Shown here piece by piece: positions 21,902 to 33,875 of a stretch of DNA of 64,000 nt. The translations under genes and the position numbers were made by a program. The notes under the pieces were generated by a model, which was not told where the DNA came from, did no database searches, and was given only the letters and a program-made list of their open reading frames with translations. This DNA is from Atopsyche davidsoni (taxonomy: Eukaryota; Arthropoda; Insecta; Trichoptera; Hydrobiosidae). Position 1 is the stretch's first letter; each line of letters begins with the position of its first letter. The stretch covers positions 15,383,501-15,447,500 of the forward strand of contig JAILWY010000010.1 in NCBI GenBank assembly GCA_022113835.1. The letters run 5' to 3'.

Positions 21902-22072
21902 TCAGAAGAGTTTGGAGACCATTTCACTGATCATTTGATTATCCCGAGCCAGTTTTACTAGTTCGGCTGCACGACCGACTTCCAGGCAGTTTCGGAAATT
22001 CTGCATCCACGTTGCTTTTCTCATACCAATCAATGTCTCTATTTCTTGTATTTTTCCCTGGACAATCAGGTG
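21902..22072 (-). pseudogene. RTE-like extreme C-terminus relic, frame intact
   Basis: A 56-codon minus-strand frame plus stop, with HLIVQGKIQEIETLIG, ATWMQNFRNCLEVGRAAELV and MISEMVSKLF. Of the three copies of this piece it is the one with no internal break. It is flanked on both sides by GC-rich modules, the same arrangement as at 43180-44235. Confidence 0.75.
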
Positions 22073-22154
22073 TAGTGGGCTATACTAAGATAAGATCATA
22101 TTTTGGGTAATATAGATTTGTGATTATTCCAGATGTTTAATTTGATTGGTGATA

Positions 22155-22400
22155 TGGGGGGCGTGTGTTCGCCGGAAGCATCAGGATATTGTTAAGTGAC
22201 GGATCAGGGTCGGAGAAGGCTTCACAGTAAGCGGCGCCTGCATTTCCAGCTGCGGCGGGAGGCTTGCATGTGCGCAGTGCACCTCCACACCCCCTGACGT
22301 CACCGGCCAGGTTGCGGAGCTGAATCTCTCGTCTCATGACACCCTTCAGGCTTCATGCTGCCCTGGCCGCTCGCTATTTGCCACATTCTATCAATGAACC
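22155..22400 (+). repeat. GC-rich module
   Basis: Starts GGGGGGCGTGTGTTCGCCGG, includes CACCCCCTGACGTCACCGG and ends CCCTGGCCGCTCGCTATTTG. It belongs to the same subtype as the pieces at 43180-43450 and 43975-44235. Confidence 0.75.
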
Positions 22401-23438
22401 GCTTCGAGTATACAAATCAGTGATCGGTCATAATTTTAAAATCCATTAATCTTGTTACTTCGAGTATTTTTATTGAAAAAAAATTCAGAATTAACGCATC
22501 GGCGACCGATGACCGATGTGAAGGTACATATATTTTATTAAGGAATTTTTTTTTTATACATATAACATATAGATTTAGTATTTATTGTTTAAGTTAATGT
22601 TTCATATACCGACGCTAGGGACTAAAAACAGTTTTAAAAGTAAACAAATGAAATGACATCAGTTCTTATGACATATTGACACATTTTCAAATAATACACA
22701 TAACTTTGTTATAAATCACAATAATTTCTTATTTAAATACTAAATCTCAATGTCAAAAGTCGCTCAAACTTTTTCGTGAGTAAATATATGGACCTTCACA
22801 TCAGTCATTGAAGATTTGCAGTCGCAGTGTCGCACTTTGGATACGAGATGGGAAAAAATAAAATGTATAAAAAATATATTTTTTTAAGTTTACATATCTT
22901 CTGATTTACGTGTTTTCCTGAGATGATCTTTAGAAAGAAAGTGCATTTTTATTACAGCTTCAATTCTGTATTCAACGAATTTACATATACATGCTAACTT
23001 TATTGGTGACCGGTTTCACCAACCTTTCAAGTTATAAGAGTTATATTATTGATACATTTTATTTTTTCCCATCTCGTTTCCATAAAAGTAAAACAGCTTC
23101 AAATTCGTATTCAATTAAAGACGATTATTCCCGTCGGAATATAAAGAATAAAGAAATTAAAATGTCAACATTGATATTTGATGCCAAGAGCTTGCAGAGT
23201 GTATCGATTGACATTCTGATAGCCAACAATATGAGTTGATTAGATATTTTCTCACTTTAAACACGATTGGCAACGGAAATATGGCAGAATATCAGTATTA
23301 GTGTGAAGTCTCTCAATGCCCCAAAAATCAAAACCGAAAAAAACAATCTAGTTCGAAAATAAATAATTTTATATTAATAACCAAACTTCATAGTTATATA
23401 AGGATTATGGCTTTTAGCGATAATTCTGTTTTCTTTCA

Positions 23439-23722
23439 TTAAAAACACTCGAAGTAACAAAACGGATGGATCCGAATTCTCGACGCGATTCCTCGACAGA
23501 ACAAAGACGGCGAGCGACCAGGGCAGTACGATGCCTGAAGGGTGCCATGAACCGAGAGATTTAGCTCCGCAACCTGGCCGGTGACGTCAGGGGGTGTGGA
23601 GGTGCACTGCACCAATACGCGTATCCTGCCGCAGTTTGAATGGCATGCGCCGTTTACCAGGACGCATTCTCCTACCCTGATCCGTCTTGATACTTCCGAC
23701 GGACGCACGCCCCGGAACGTGG
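23439..23722 (-). repeat. GC-rich module (block III)
   Basis: Nearly identical to 690-980; the few differences include the CATGAACCG/CATGAAACG change near the centre, which block II shares. Confidence 0.8.
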
Positions 23723-23913
23723 AATTTTATTGAAATGTTTACTTTTATTACCTTAACTAAAAGTATTATTTTTCTAAATGTAGCTGTGTGATATTTTGTT
23801 TTGTTATTTCCACTTTCCATTTTCGATGTGGAATTTCGCATCAATATATATTTTTATCGTTACTTAAATTTGAGAGATTGTGTCTATTTTATTGTTCATA
23901 TTTATTTAAATCT

Positions 23914-24258
23914 CGATGGAGATTCACTAAGTGTTGTGTCGTCTCAGTTCTCCTTAATGGAGTTGAAGCCTGGACACTCAAGACCGCTACTACGTGAAGA
24001 CACAAAGCGTTTGAAATGCAGCTGTATAGGAGAATCCATGGAGATACCATGGCTTGACCGCGTCACACGCGAGAGGCTCTTTCACAGAATGCGCAAAGAA
24101 AGGGAACTCTTGACGTTGGTGAACAAGTGAAAGGTCTGCAATCATTGACACACTTTTCTCAACAACAAGTATGGAATCCTTCAGCTGATTGTCCAATGAA
24201 AAATCGAAGGAAAAAGAGGCATTGGAAGAAGGAATTTGCGCCATATGAACAAAAACTC
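23914..24258 (+). pseudogene. RTE-like reverse transcriptase C-terminal relic (block III)
   Basis: Same order and same breaks as at 1165-1509: FTKCCVVSVLLNGVEAWTLK, frameshift, IPWLDRVTRERLFHRM, two stops, YGILQLIVQ, stop, KIEGKRGIGRR. Confidence 0.75.
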
Positions 24259-25092
24259 ATAAAAAAATATTTAATGAAACAAAGCAACATTCAAATTGAT
24301 CTCAATATCAAATGAAATATGATACAAAAATTCTTAAACATAAAAACGAATGTTTAAATAATAATAATAATCGTTCACATATCTCCAGATTTACGTCGAC
24401 AACTGAGATGTTCTTTAGAAACAAAGTGCATTTTAATAGCAGCTTCAAATTTGTATTCACATAAGGGCGATTGTTCCCGTCGGAATATAAAGAATAGTAA
24501 AATCTATATGTTTACATTGAAAATTAACATTTCTTCTGATTTATGGCTAGTCTTGTAATGTCGATTTTTAGGTATTGTGCCGTGTTATAACAGCTGCGGT
24601 TCTGTTTTTCAACATTATCGATAACCCCGATTTCAGTTGAAATATATAATAAAATGTATTAACAATAATAATCGGAACGGAAAAAAAATCGTTCTAGTCC
24701 ACATATCTCCAGATTTACGTCGATTCCTGAGATGTCCTATATAAATAATGTGCATTTTTATAATAGCTTCAAATCTGTACTCCGTCAAGTGCGATCGTTC
24801 TCGTCGGAAGACAAGGAAAAATTAAAATCAATTGCTTTATCTGTTTACCTACCTACCTACCTAGTCTGCGAAATATTGTCTGAAGCTTAAATTTCTACCA
24901 GGGCAGCATGAAGTGCACCGGGAATTCGTAACCACCGTCCTGCGCAGCGGCCAGTATTTTTAGCAACAATATTTATTGTACGAGAGAGTATCGGGGCTCC
25001 AGATAGTGGCGCAGGTCGGCTCCACTAAAGCTGCACATCTTTCACACTTCAGTGCTATGAACCACCGTATATTTAAACAAACAAAAAAACCG

Positions 25093-25340
25093 AGAAGAAC
25101 ATAACTTGTGAGAAAATCACTAAAGAGTTTCATTTAAAACATTAAAATGGAATTCCACCGAGCACTCTCTGCCGAAAATATTGATTATATCAATTAAGAT
25201 AGGAATTTTTTCATTTCTCACTATAGGAAAATTATAGGAAAAATTATAGGAAAGCTGCACCTTGTTGCAAGTCTATGGGCAGAGAGTCTATGGGAGTTTC
25301 CTCCTTTATATCTTAAACGTTTGAACCCTTGAAAAAAACT
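25093..25340 (+). repeat. Linking module H between tail and family B element
   Basis: Carries AATGGAATTCCACCGAGCAC, CTCTGCCGAAAATATTGATT, a short TATAGGAAAA repetition and AGAGTCTATGGGAGTTTCCT. Copies lie at 13150-13385 (inverted), 31795-31955 (partial), 39530-39700 (partial) and in each tandem unit, always beside a family B terminus. No coding signal. Confidence 0.7.
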
Positions 25341-26200
25341 TAAATACAAAGCGAGGTTGATTTTATGAATTATTTTTTAACTCATCCCGATACTGATCAT
25401 TTGAATAAATGCGCCAAACACCCCATAAGGTCACGAATGCAAACGCATTCGGCCGACGTCACACGACACTATGATGTGGCTGGTCATAATTCAAATGACA
25501 AATTATCTACTAATTTTATACTGCACGCTTTATATAACATATTCTTTAGGTTATCAAAGCTTCCGGCTTCAATTTGATTACAAAACAATTGTACTCTCCG
25601 TGGTAGTTTATTTCGTAGTTGAGTATCAAATATGGAAAATGATGAAAACAGTGGCCATTCGACATGAGCTGTCATTTTTCGAAATATAATCTAGCCGAGA
25701 GTATTAGGAGAGCAGTTCCCTGAGGAGGTGAGCTGTTAGAGCCGCCGATTTATCGGAATGAGGTGGCCGCCAGCGCTTGCAGTCAACTGCTGCCAGGTAT
25801 TAGGGAAGCAGATAGTGCCACGGATGTATGGAAACACAGAATTCGGCGTGACAGCTCATCACTTTCCATATTTGATCTTCAAATACGAATCAATTTCCCA
25901 TGGAGAGTACAATTGTTTTGTAATCAAATTAAACCCGGATGTTTCGAAAACGTAAAGATTATCTTTATCGTGGCGTAGAGTTTTAAATTAGTAGATAATT
26001 TGTCGTTTGCATTTTGACCGACCCAATCGCATGAGTAGAATATTATTCTGCCGTGCGACGTTGGCCGAATGCGCTTGCATTCGTCACCTTATGGGGTGTT
26101 GTTTGGCGCATTTATTCAAATTATTAGTATCAGGATGACGAGTTCTTAAATAATTAATAAAACCAATCTCGCTTTGTATTCAACTTAACTATAAACACTA
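25340..26200. repeat. Family B foldback element, most complete copy
   Basis: The left arm runs from AATACAAAGCGAGGTTGATT through CACCCCATAAGGTCACGAAT to CTGTCATTTTTCGAAATATA. The linker (about 25690-25840) holds GAGCCGCCGATTTATCGGAA. The right arm returns through AATTGTTTTGTAATCAAATT and CACCTTATGGGGTGTTGTTT to CAATCTCGCTTTGTATTCAA. Arms are about 350 bp and clearly diverged. Homology to the long B arms continues to about 26600. Both arms carry the outward frame with SSFSIFD and VQLFCNQI. Confidence 0.8.
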
Positions 26201-26600
26201 TAATGTCCATTCACTGTAATATATTTGCATTGGATGCTTCATTTCACGTCATCTGATTTTTTTAAATAACTCACATGGTTTATGAACTTAATGATCACTG
26301 TTATTGTGAAGTGCGAGTTAAAGTTAGTTGATATTCATTCGCATTAAATTCGTCGACCTAGCGATTTCGGTAGATTTAGTGTATTTGGTGTGATGTTTAA
26401 GCGAGCTACTTATGCAAACCATACATATATGCATTTTCGTACAATCGTAATTATGTCACATCCATGATTATATATATCTTAACTTCATTATATAGGTAAA
26501 CTTATATAGTTATTACAGATTAAATAATATATAATAATAATTATTCCTTAGACGCTTTTTTCATTATGATAGGTTACATATATAACGCTCAAGAGCTCAC
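26201..26600 (-). repeat. Outer extension of family B arm
   Basis: Inverted relative of 9290-9520 and 49800-50040, sharing GCATTGGATGCTTCATTTCA, CATTATGATAGGTTACATAT and GAGCTCACGACTCAC. It shows that the full B arm is about 700-800 bp. Confidence 0.65.
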
Positions 26601-26769
26601 GACTCACTGCTCAGGGCTGCTTTTGAACAAGGAATTGAACTGAAAATGCAAACTGATATAGTCGTTAATTTTAAGTAGATCAAACATGACTTTCAAATAT
26701 TAAAGTCGAGATCAACACGTAACTGATTGTTGGAATAAGGAGCGCGAAGAAGTGCGACAGACTTCACAC

Positions 26770-27080
26770 TACGAGTATATACGGATAGTCTGATGAATTT
26801 CCGGGGCCAGTCGTATTTAAAACAAGAAAATATCTTATCAACTCATATTGTTTTCTGTCAGAATGTTAATCAATACACTTAGCAAGCTCTTTGAATTGAT
26901 TTGGTTTTAAATTTTTTTTCATTACCTTAATGTGATATAAAAATATTGTTTTTTTATTTTTCCTTATATTCCGACGGAAGCAATCGTCTTCAATTGAATA
27001 CAGATTTGAAGCTGTTAAGAAAATGCACATTATTTCTAAAGGACACGTTAGAAATCAACGTAAATCGGAAAATATGTTAA
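26770..27080 (-). repeat. Inverted ATGCCCC-type module and arm module
   Basis: Contains GACTTCACACTACGAGTATA, GAATTTCCGGGGCCAGTCGT, CAACTCATATTGTTTTCTGT and then an arm with TATTCCGACGGAAGCAATCG and GATTTGAAGCTGTTAAGAAA. Diverged from other copies. Confidence 0.65.
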
Positions 27081-28600
27081 CTAGAATAATTCTACACTCA
27101 CAATATCAATTTATTAAATAGTTTATTTTTATACATCAGAAATATATTTAACCGTTGCCATGTGTGTCGGAACTGGCAAGCACCGTGTCTTAGGTACCAA
27201 AACATCTGTTCCCCTTTTGTGCTACCCTCACACTAATGCTCTTTGAATTTGAAATTGTAACTCGAAATCCGGTTATTTAACACATTGCCTCGATTCCTGT
27301 AGAGTACACCAGGCACTTATGGGGGGTTATTTATTTAATTTAAACGATACATGGTATGCCATCTCCAGTAGTTACCTGGAAAAAAATTGCACTATTTTAA
27401 TGTCAAGTGGCCGCTGGGCATCTACTGATGCCTGAATATATATCGTGCGATTTTGAAGAACTCGCCACTTCTGATGTGCCCTGAGAGACTCGCACACCGC
27501 TCGTTGCCGCTTCTGTGTTGTGCAATGCCTGTGTGATCTCATCACGTCATGTAATCTCTTTACTATAAAATTACTCAAAACCATGAAGCTTTATCTTGTG
27601 TAACAATCGTTTTTTGATCTGAATTTGGATTTAATACGTTTGAGAGCTTGAAACGAGGAACACGCCTATTGTGCTGTGCTTTTTCCTTGTGGGTTGCGCA
27701 AGTCGTTTGGATGTTGATTATAGAAATAGTACGGTGCCGAAAAAAATTTTTATTTTTATTTTAATCTTTTTATAGGCAATACATTAAATGAACATGAAAT
27801 AAAAATATATGGATACACGCGAGGAGAGAAAGAGACAAATCAAAATATTCAAACAAACAGCTGTTCATTCGATATCATTATATACTTAAAATACTCCCAA
27901 TACATAATATAATATATTTAATGAAGTTAAATAATGTCTTATTTAGTTTAAGTATGTAATTTTGTATTTCTTTATGAACATCAAAACCTAGACAGATTTA
28001 TTTTTACAAATTTTTATTCATGCAAATAGACGGATTTAGAGTGTGTGGTCAGGGATCGATTAAAGTTTCCAAGAATTGTAACGCCAGAATTACAAGGAAC
28101 CCAAAACGTCGAAGAAGGTCTGATATTTAAGGAATCTTCGATAACCAAAAGTTAAATGAGAAGGTCTACTTCTTTATCTCGCTGTTTTCGACTGCCAGGA
28201 ACTCGGGCAGCAGAATGTGCTACAGAACTACGAATTACAAATGATTCGGTTTGACAGCTCCATGTCGAATGGCGTTGGTTTTGGACATTTTCGATTTTTA
28301 TAAATAAAATATTGAATTATTTTATACTGCAAGAGCAAAGGTTATTCAATGAATTCTAAATAAAATGTATGTAGAACGGAAAAATCATTTTTTCCGTTGC
28401 GTTTCATTTAGATTTAGTAAGAAATATATCTTTTGAAATATGAATGGCCTCGTCATATCTGTGATATTTCGCATATGGTGTGAAGTTTGTGCGAGCCTAG
28501 CAAGTACACGGATGTTCGTGCGTTAGTGACGTATACATTATGGTTGATGTTAAATGTTTTTAAGTCGCTTTTTTGTGTTTTAAAATGTACTTATTTCAAT
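27081..28600. other. Unassigned stretch with a GC-richer patch
   Basis: 27130-27760 is GC-richer than its surroundings and has a 70-codon minus-strand frame that I do not recognise. TTAACACATTGCCTCGATTC at 27277 resembles the start of the TTAA-flanked MITE at 42105, but no matching second end was found. No gene supported. Confidence 0.4.
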
Positions 28601-29379
28601 AAAAGTTTTTTATTAACATTTTTAAATGCAGATAAATTATTAATACACTTTTAATAATCAACTGTTATTTATGATATTGTGAGTGCATAAAAAAAATATT
28701 TTTTTAATATTAATAAACTAAAAAAACTTGATTTTTTTAATAGAACACCAATATATCTGAATAGAATATTTTTTTAATTTTGTTTAATTTATATTTTATA
28801 AATTTTAAATTATGTGATTCTATATATTTTCGATTTTATATTAACAATACTTGGAAACGAAAAGCTCTAGACCTCATCTTAGTAACAGAGCTTTATCAAT
28901 ATTTTTTTATAAAATATACAGAATATTGTCATCTATAACTCTTAATCAGACATGAAACAAGTTATATTTTCTTTAAAATATTATTATTTCTTCTATGATT
29001 ATTTTTTTTGCATATATATTTATATATAAATAATAATAAAATTATGTATACATAAATTAATTATCTTGTTAATTAAATACAAAACTTCAAATCCAAACTT
29101 TCTTTAATCAATGTTTTGAATTGAATAACGCAACTAATTTACCTGGCAAAAAATGACGATGGGATAATGAGCAGCATTATTGACATGTTACAATATTACC
29201 TGAATTATCAATATACAATTATATAAAAAATGACCAATCGTTTAGTGTTTAAGGAATACTGAATGTATAAATTGTAAATACGTGTGTTTTTATAAGCGGA
29301 GCAATCTTTCATGTAAATTTGTTATATAACTTTTTTAAGCACTATTCAATTAAGGGATTATTAGTAAGGTAACATGTTA

Positions 29380-29640
29380 TCATTTTAAGAAAGTTGTCAC
29401 AAATTTGCATAGCTTTGAGTTTCGCTCTACAATCACTGCGAAATACGCGCAGCGAAAGAGAGAACGCTATTTATATATCGCATCTCCTTACTCGGCAACG
29501 TCCGTTCGTGTTCTCATCGAAACTGTTGCTAGGGGACGGTATTTGATGGATCAGGCGCATAGAAGTCTCTATGAGGTACAATAACAGTCACCTCAAAACA
29601 TTGGATGACGTTGCAGTGTTGCTCACTTCTCATAGTGTTT
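29380..29640 (-). repeat. TATA-bearing repeat, first copy
   Basis: Read on the minus strand it has GCCTGATCCATCAAATACCG, CGGACGTTGCCGAGTAAGGA, TATATAAATAGCGTTCTCTC and TTTCGCTGCGCGTATTTCGC. The inverted partner is at 36690-36930. The TATA box and GC-rich surroundings look like a core promoter of a mobile element, but no attached coding region is visible. Confidence 0.5.
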
Positions 29641-30589
29641 TCAGTTATAAAAACACAAATAATCAATATCTCCATAAAAGGTTGTAAAATATATACATTT
29701 TTTAAAATTATGAATTGATTTAACATTTGTAAAATAATAAATCAGGTCCATGGATAAATATGTTATCTTAGAGTTATTGACAAAATATAAATTTTGTGTT
29801 GATCAATTAACATGAACTTCTGATTATTTATTCTAATATAGTATTATATAAGGTATTTAGATATTCATATCTAAAGATAAAATTAAACTTATAAAATGTA
29901 TCATGTTGTAGTAATTTATGTATAAAAGTAGAAGATGATGTTTTACAAAACTAAGGTTATATTGTTGAGTCCTAAAATCTATATGAATGTATGCAAATGA
30001 AATATATAGTACTTACATGCTTTAAATTTTATTTAATATCCATTGCATAAATTATGTGAAAATACTCTTGAAAATATTATTGCCTCAAATAAAAAAATAC
30101 ATGATTTTTTTTACTTTATTTCACTATAATCTTACACAATAGGCCAAAGAATAATATTTTTATAATTCATAAATAAATTCTAAGCACCTTTACTTTTACT
30201 TAAAAAAAATTGTCTGCTGAGTAAAATTTAAATTGACAATATATGGATTTGATGACATAAGTGATTAATTCATATATCAGTATAATATATATAATTAATT
30301 GTACTTAAATAATGGAAATCTAAAAATGACATGAATTTATTAAAATATTTGCTGTTTCAAAAGCAAATATTTGAATTATTATTTAATAATGCAGAAGTTT
30401 CAAGAAGATTATAATAAACAAAAAATAATAAGAATAAACAATGAATTATTATTAATTAGTATTAATAATAACATATTTGTTAATAATATAATTTCATATA
30501 TTTAATAGAGAAAATGAGTATTACTAATAATAAGCATTTGAAAATATAAGTATATATATCATAAATCAAACAATGTTAGATTTTTATGA

Positions 30590-30860
30590 GTAAATTGATA
30601 AAAAGAAGCCCACATGACCAAAAATACAGGTTGTAAACTAATTTTAAATTTAAATTCTCTTCAGAGTCTCAAAATATTTCACTTAAATATTGAACAATAT
30701 GTCAAAGCCATTCAATTTTAACAATTAAGGAGTAGAATCAACACCTTTGTGTTGATATAATTTTGTGTTGGTATTATTGTCTATTGAGTGAGAGTTTAAT
30801 GTTTTGGTGATTTGAGTGAAAATTTCATATTTATTTCACAAAGAAATGTAATTCCTTTTA
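30590..30860 (+). repeat. AT-rich repeat D, first copy
   Basis: AAGCCCACATGACCAAAAAT followed by ACAGGTTGTAAACTAATTTT and, further on, TGAGAGTTTAATG. A direct copy lies at 38590-38840; a weaker relative (ATGACCAAAATACAATATAT) lies near 44410. Confidence 0.65.
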
Positions 30861-31954
30861 TAATAAAATATTGTACTTAAATATTGGCACATTTTATTAA
30901 AAATAAGGTGAAAATTCAATTGATTACAATATTTTGCTATTTAAAAAGCAAATATTTAAATTTTCATTTGATATTGCAAGAGTTTAATGAAGATAAGATT
31001 TAACAAGATAGCCTATTAATTATTATAAATTGGTATTAATAATATATTATGAGTACTAATATAATTTCATATATTAGCAAAGGAAAAGCAGTATTTCTAC
31101 TAGTACAGTATATATCATTTATCATACTGTTTGTTTTGTAAGAGCAAACTAAAATATCAAAATGTTGAACCTGCACAGTGCAAATGCAGATTTGATATTA
31201 TTTTAATGAAAATATTTCACTGTCTGGTTATTAACACTATTAAACTTAGTTCATATTAATGTGTAAATAAGTGTTGATAAACAATATTAAAAAAATTATC
31301 AATATTTTAACTATCCAATGTATAATTAAAATAAGAATTGACCTATATGCTTTATTTTGAAAAAATGAATTATATTAAAATAATATAAACAAATCCATCA
31401 AAAAGCTGCATGACATTTTTACCAAAATTACACATATCTAACTAAATACACATACTTTGATAGCAGTTGAAATAATTTGTTTAGTAATAGAGTATCATCA
31501 ATATTGAGTAAATAAATAATTGAGAATCTACTGATAAATAATATGATTTCATATAATTATAAAGATATAGGAGTATTTCTTATCAGCTTTTGAATACATC
31601 AGCAAATTGAACATTTAATAAAATTTAAGTGTACTTGTATTCAATTGTTGAATGCCTCGTAGTTATGTCACTTCCGGTTAAACTGTTTTATAATTATAGT
31701 ATAGTTTAGCTTTCAACACAGTAATACGTTCTTTATATTTTGATTGACCTGCATTCACTCATGACAGTTGTGAATGTTATTTTGAAAGTTAAATATTGAT
31801 TATATCAATTAAGATTTGAATTGCTTGTTGTTTTATGTTTTTTTTTAAATGACGGTAATTTTTTAAAATTAAAAGAAAAGCTGCACCCTGTTGCAAGTCT
31901 ATGGGCAGTGAGTCTATGGGAGTTTCCTCCTTTATATCTTAAACGTTTGAACCC

Positions 31955-32700
31955 TTGAAAAAAACTTAAATACAAAGCGAGGTTGATTTTATGAATTATT
32001 TTTTAACTCATCCCGATACTGATCATTTGAATAAATGCGCCAAACACCCCATAAGGTCACGAATGCAAACGCATTCGGCCGACGTCACACGACACTATGA
32101 TGTGGCTGGTCATAATTCAAATGACAAATTATCTACTAATTTTATACTGCACGCTTCATATAACATATTCTTTAGGTTATCAAAGCTTCCGGCTTCAATT
32201 TGATTACAAAACAATTGTACTCTCCGTGGTAGTTTATTTCGTAGTTGAGTATCAAATATGGAAAATGATGAAAACAGTGGCCATTCGACATGAGCTGTCA
32301 TTTTTCGAAATATAATCTAGCCGAGAGTATTAGGAGAGCAGTTCCCTGAGGAGGTGAGCTGTTAGAGCCGCCGATTTATCGGAATGAGGTGGCCGCCAGC
32401 GCTTGCAGTCAACTGCTGCCAGGTATTAGGGAAGCAGATAGTGCCACGGATGTATGGACACACAGGATTCGGTTTGACAATTCATCACTTTCCATATTTG
32501 ATCCTCTACTACGAAATAAATTCCCATGAAGAGTACAATTGATTTGTAATCAAATTAAACCCGAAAGCTTTGAGAACGTCAAGAATATGATATATAAAGC
32601 GTGCAGTATAAAATTAGTAGATAATTTGTCGATTGAATTATGACCAGCCTCATCACACGAGTAGATTAATATAGTGTCGACTGACATTAGCTGAAAGCAC
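31955..32700. repeat. Family B foldback element
   Basis: Left arm nearly identical to 25345-25690, same linker version, then a right arm with TTTGAGAACGTCAAGAATAT that ends in TAGATTAATATAGTGTCGAC. The outward frame is open in the left arm (63 codons, minus strand) and has one stop in the right arm. Preceded by a partial H module. Confidence 0.8.
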
Positions 32701-32729
32701 ATTCATTCTTGACCTCTGTTTTTATATTT

Positions 32730-33240
32730 CATTATATTTCAACGAGATCAATCGTCGTAAATGGAACTCAGATTTGAAGCTGTTATTAAAATTCACTTTA
32801 TTTCTAATGACCATCTCAGTAAACGTCGGAAATCGGAAGATATATGACCTTGAAAAAAACTTTCCATCCCAACTATTAGTTATATTATTTATTTATACTG
32901 TATTATTTTTCCCATCTCGTATCCAAATGCGACTATGCCGACTGCAAATCATCAATGACCGATGTGAAGATCCATAAGATTTTCAGGGAAAAAGATTAAG
33001 CAATGTTTGACATTTAGATTTAGTATTTAAAGTTTAAGTTAAAGTCTCAATTACCGACCCCAGAGATCAAACAAAGTTCTTATGTAAACTAATGAAATGA
33101 AATCAGTTTTAATTACATATTGACAATTTTATTTTTCTTTATCGTTAAAAAATATATGGCCCCTCACATCAGTCATTGAGGATTTGCAGCCGCAGAGTCG
33201 AGCTATGGATACAGGAGTGGATATGAGAAAAAAATAAATG
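32730..33240 (+). repeat. Family A arm, spacer and start of the next arm
   Basis: An arm with ATTTGAAGCTGTTATTAAAA and CCATCTCAGTAAACGTCGGA is followed by TATCCAAATGCGACTATGCC, the spacer (AATTACCGACCCCAGAGATC) and the next arm (GTCATTGAGGATTTGCAGCC). The 67-codon plus-strand frame here is part of the repeat. Confidence 0.7.
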
Positions 33241-33259
33241 AAAAACTTTATTATTTTAG

Positions 33260-33875
33260 AGTAAAATGCAAATTAAACATAATATATTCACATTAATGGG
33301 TTTTAATGTATAAAATATCATTTAAAACAGTGTAAGCAGTTTAATTATTTATCAAAATGTGTTAATAAAATCAATTTGTTGATGGTTTGACATCTGTTGA
33401 ATTTAAACTATGATTGCACAAACAGTTGATTGATTTATGTTTATGTTGTGTTGTGGGTGAATTAGTAACATTTGTTTTATAAAAATATCCTTTTTAATAT
33501 GTAGAGACATATCTCAGGACACCTTTTATTAATATATAATTATTACATGTCTGTCAAGTCACACTAAAAATTGTAAAACAATGAATTAGAATATTTATGT
33601 TAACAAAACAGAATTAATCTAATTTGAAAATATCTAGTTGGATGGACGGATTGCATTGTAGCTTTAAATTTAAATGTTGAATGAAATTTGAACATTTATG
33701 CTGATTTAAATGTATCAATATTTGAAAATACTTCCTGTAAAATGTGTCAAACATAAACTACATTCACTGTAGTATTTCTGCTATCTTCGTACAAGGCGAT
33801 TGCTAATGATGATAAAAAAGTATGACATCAAAATGGAGTCCTAAACGACATTTTCATATTCAAACACTACGTAAT
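33260..33875 (+). repeat. Left part of second inverted repeat (outer arm)
   Basis: Matches 40470-40880 on the opposite strand: GTGTTGTGTTGTGGGTGAAT-type sequence, TAAAAATATCCTTTTTAATA, GACACCTTTTATTAATA and GTCAAGTCACACTAAAAATT have clear complements there. Divergence is high, so this inverted repeat is old. Confidence 0.75.

Larger units (their letters stand above)
22566..25092 (+). repeat. Composite repeat block, copy III
   Basis: Direct copy of block I (offset 22749) and inverted copy of block II. It opens with ATATAGATTTAGTATTTATT and the spacer module, followed by the whole series from family A linker to the tail-like module. It shares the AAAAATC version of the ATGCCCC module and the extra stop in the RTE relic with block II, so II and III are closer to each other than to I. 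Confidence 0.9.
28601..31880. other. Very AT-rich stretch
   Basis: Extremely AT-rich sequence without convincing coding potential. It includes one TATA-bearing repeat (29380-29640) and diverged direct repeats such as AAAGCAAATATTTGAATTAT (30360) and AAAGCAAATATTTAAATTTT (30950). Confidence 0.6.

Noticed and set aside
23801..24130. 109-residue open frame repeated in several blocks, as a possible conserved gene
   Set aside because: Its second half is the RTE-like reverse transcriptase frame and its first half is the same DNA read out of frame before the frameshift. Conservation reflects recent copying of the block.
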